The notes below the pieces were generated by a model that was given only the letters and a program-made list of their open reading frames with translations, was not told where the DNA came from and ran no database searches. Below, one piece after another: positions 62,173 to 64,000 of a stretch of DNA of 64,000 nucleotides; position 1 is the first letter of the stretch, and each line of letters begins with the position of its first letter. The stretch covers positions 1,116,001 to 1,180,000 of the forward strand of contig NC_089185.1 in NCBI RefSeq assembly GCF_947507565.1. The letters are read 5' to 3'. Made by a program: the position numbers and the translations under genes. The DNA is from Oscarella lobularis. Its lineage: Eukaryota; Porifera; Homoscleromorpha; Homosclerophorida; Oscarellidae.

Positions 62173-63127
62173 ATGAGGTATGAGTGATATCCGTCCTTTT
62201 CTAACCGATCCTTCGATTCGAGTTCCTTTCGTGGCATCGCATTCCTTTGTTATGTTCTTTTGATGTTACCCTTGCTCGAAAGAACGACTCTTATTGACGC
62301 AATCTCTCCCGTCCCGCAGCAAAGTTCCACGAGACACGCTATACGATTCGGTGAAGCAAGTTCTAGCCGGATCGAAAGAGAAGCAGCGAAAATTTCTCGA
62401 AACAGTCGAGCTGCAAGTGTCTCTAAAGAACTACGATCCCCAGAAAGACAAACGATTCAGCGGAACAGTGAAGTAGGGCAAAATAGCAAAAGGGAGTGGG
62501 GTCCCATTTCAACGTACCTCGTTTCCCCGTAGACTTAAGCACATCCCTCGTCCAAAAATAAGCGTATGCATCTTCGGCGACCAACAGCACTGCGACGAAG
62601 CGAAGGCGAACAACTTCCCGTTCATGACAGTCGACGATCTAAAGAAATTGAACAAGAACAAGAAAGCCGTCCGAAAGCTCGGTAAAATAGTCGAACACGT
62701 TCGATATTTCGCTGTCGAGCCCGATCGTGCCTATAGCGAAAAAGTACAACGCGTTTTTGGCGTCGGAGAGTCTCATTAAACAAATTCCCCGTCTTCTCGG
62801 TCCTGGACTGAACAAAGCGGGAAAATTTCCGACTCTCATTACGCACCAGGAGAATATGGTCGCCAAAGTGAATGACGTGAAGGCGACGATCAAATTTCAA
62901 ATGAAAAAGGTGATTGCTTCGTTTTTTTTGGGTAATTTTTTCATGTTTCGTCAAAGGTGCTCTGCTTGGGGGTTGCTGTCGGAAATGTAAGTATGAATGA
63001 AGACCAATTGGCTGGCAACATACATCTGGCCATAAATTTCCTTGTGTCGCTGCTCAAGAAGAATTGGCAGAACGTGAGAGCACTCTACATCAAGAGCTCG
63101 ATGGGAAAGCCGCAACGTCTATACTAA
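62173..63127 (+). CDS. RPL10A: 60S ribosomal protein uL1 (RPL10A)
   Basis: Five exons close in phase to 216 residues: 62173-62177, 62320-62472, 62533-62681, 62737-62909 and 62957-63127. The first exon holds only ATG and two bases. Motifs are those of RPL10A throughout: [78 protein letters not shown] and [20 protein letters not shown]. Human RPL10A is 217 residues. It forms the L1 stalk of the large subunit. An AATAAA at about 63180 may be its polyadenylation signal. Confidence 0.97.
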
Positions 63128-63294
63128 CTTGGTCTCGTTGTACTTTTTTGCTTTTGCTCTCTAAATCCAAGTAACTTGGAAATAAAGTTGAAATTTACCT
63201 TTACCTTGTGCTTTGTTGTCGCCGGCAGTGCACAGCGTTTTAGATTTTTTCTCGCGATAGGATAATTCAAAAATTCGATTTCGTGAAAATTCAA

Positions 63295-64000
63295 TCACTT
63301 CTTTGAATATCCAAATTCAGTAGCTGCGTCGGCAGAGATGTCGCCATACTGCCACACGTTTTTCTGACAACAAATACAGTAGGTAAAAAGCTATGCATAG
63401 CCCTACTCGTTTCCACAGACTTACCCTGGCTGTTTTGGCGCTCAGTTGAGCATCTAAATACTCATCCACCTGAGAAAAGGCATTGCTCTTATGAACACAG
63501 TCGTTAGTTTTTGAATTCTTACCAGTTTTGCTAGCCTTCTTTCTTTTCTCTTCTCCACTTGAAGGAGTCCGCCAGCTACAAGCGCTTTTCCGACGTCGGT
63601 CTCATCCTCCGTATTCGTCACAGTCACAAATTCCTTCAGGAAGAAACAAACGCCTAGTCAAACATCATAACAAGGCGCTCAACTGGACACAGACCTGAGC
63701 TCCAACTTTGTACTCCACATTTATCTTCACGTTGGAATTCTTAACAAGAAAAGAAACAGAGTTCACAGATATGACATTCTACTTACGTACACATACAAGA
63801 ACTGACGTCTGCAAAGCAGACGTTGCTTCTGATACCCACTCTTCCTAATCAAGAAAATAGGTACTGTACGTTCTCGCCCTACTATAGAAGGGCTTACGTC
63901 AGATGTAGCGGCAACAAAAGCCAGGAAATATTCTTTGGCTTGAGCTGGAAAACTGAGAACAATCAATTCAATTGATGTACCTACGTGCTTTATACGTCGT
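63295..64000 (-). CDS. SND1: Staphylococcal nuclease and Tudor domain protein SND1 (Tudor-SN), 3' part
   Basis: The gene enters from the right edge, so the start is outside. Visible exons read FPAQAKEYFLAFVAATSD, EEWVSEATSALQTSVLVCV, SNVKINVEYKVGAQEF, TDVGKALVAGGLLQVEKRKE and LVDEYLDAQLSAKTARKNVW, then QYGDISADAATEFGYSKK. The end is nearly the SND1 consensus (WRYGDFRADDADEFGYSR). It belongs to the last SN-like domain. Role: transcription and RNA regulator; a RISC component in some animals. Stop at 63295-63297. Introns are short and GT-AG. Confidence 0.9.

Overview
This window looks like nuclear DNA of an early-branching animal, most probably a sponge. The species call is an inference. Genes are packed with gaps of roughly 50-200 bp, introns are mostly 45-70 bp with GT-AG ends, and several genes are intronless. 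The gene set is typically animal: KRIT1, an IAP with BIR, UBA and RING domains, a PHIP/BRWD-type bromodomain protein, collagen with a von Willebrand A domain, and an EGF-array matrix protein. Conserved housekeeping genes are MSH2, OSGEP, ITPA, DNAJB11, DHDDS, ZMPSTE24, RPL10A, SND1 and JAGN1. Eukaryotic models below were built by hand from splice-site consensus, reading phase and family similarity. For DHDDS, RPL10A, the two glycosyltransferases, ITPA and the TIR protein the reading phase closes across all exons.

Layout. 0-8.2 kb: two sialidases in tandem (-), JAGN1 (+), a tandem-BTB protein (+), a TIR protein with a helical-repeat region (+), OSGEP (-). 8.2-25 kb: an unrecognised secreted enzyme-like protein (-), a secreted EGF-repeat protein (+), a collagen-VWA protein built of tiny exons (+), a KRIT1 homologue with an EF-hand-like extension (+). 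25-32 kb: ITPA (+, with an in-frame stop), a gene-poor stretch with repeats and possible exons of an unknown gene, a small acidic secreted protein (+), DNAJB11 (-), a Tc1/mariner-like MITE and hairpin repeats. 32-50 kb: PHIP/BRWD (-), DHDDS (+), a four-BIR IAP (-), MSH2 (-). 50-64 kb: a coiled-coil protein (+), ZMPSTE24 (-), a sugar aminotransferase (-) divergent from two large tandem glycosyltransferases (+), a multi-EF-hand protein (-), RPL10A (+) and the 3' end of SND1 (-).

How genes may work together. The aminotransferase and the glycosyltransferase pair share one divergent promoter region and look like a small module for making and attaching an amino sugar. DegT-type sugar aminotransferases are mainly bacterial, so transfer is plausible but untested here. 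The matrix genes (EGF array, collagen-VWA) are neighbours in the same orientation. Several gene pairs are head-to-head with 65-180 bp between start codons, which suggests shared promoters. Several same-strand pairs are 50-90 bp apart.
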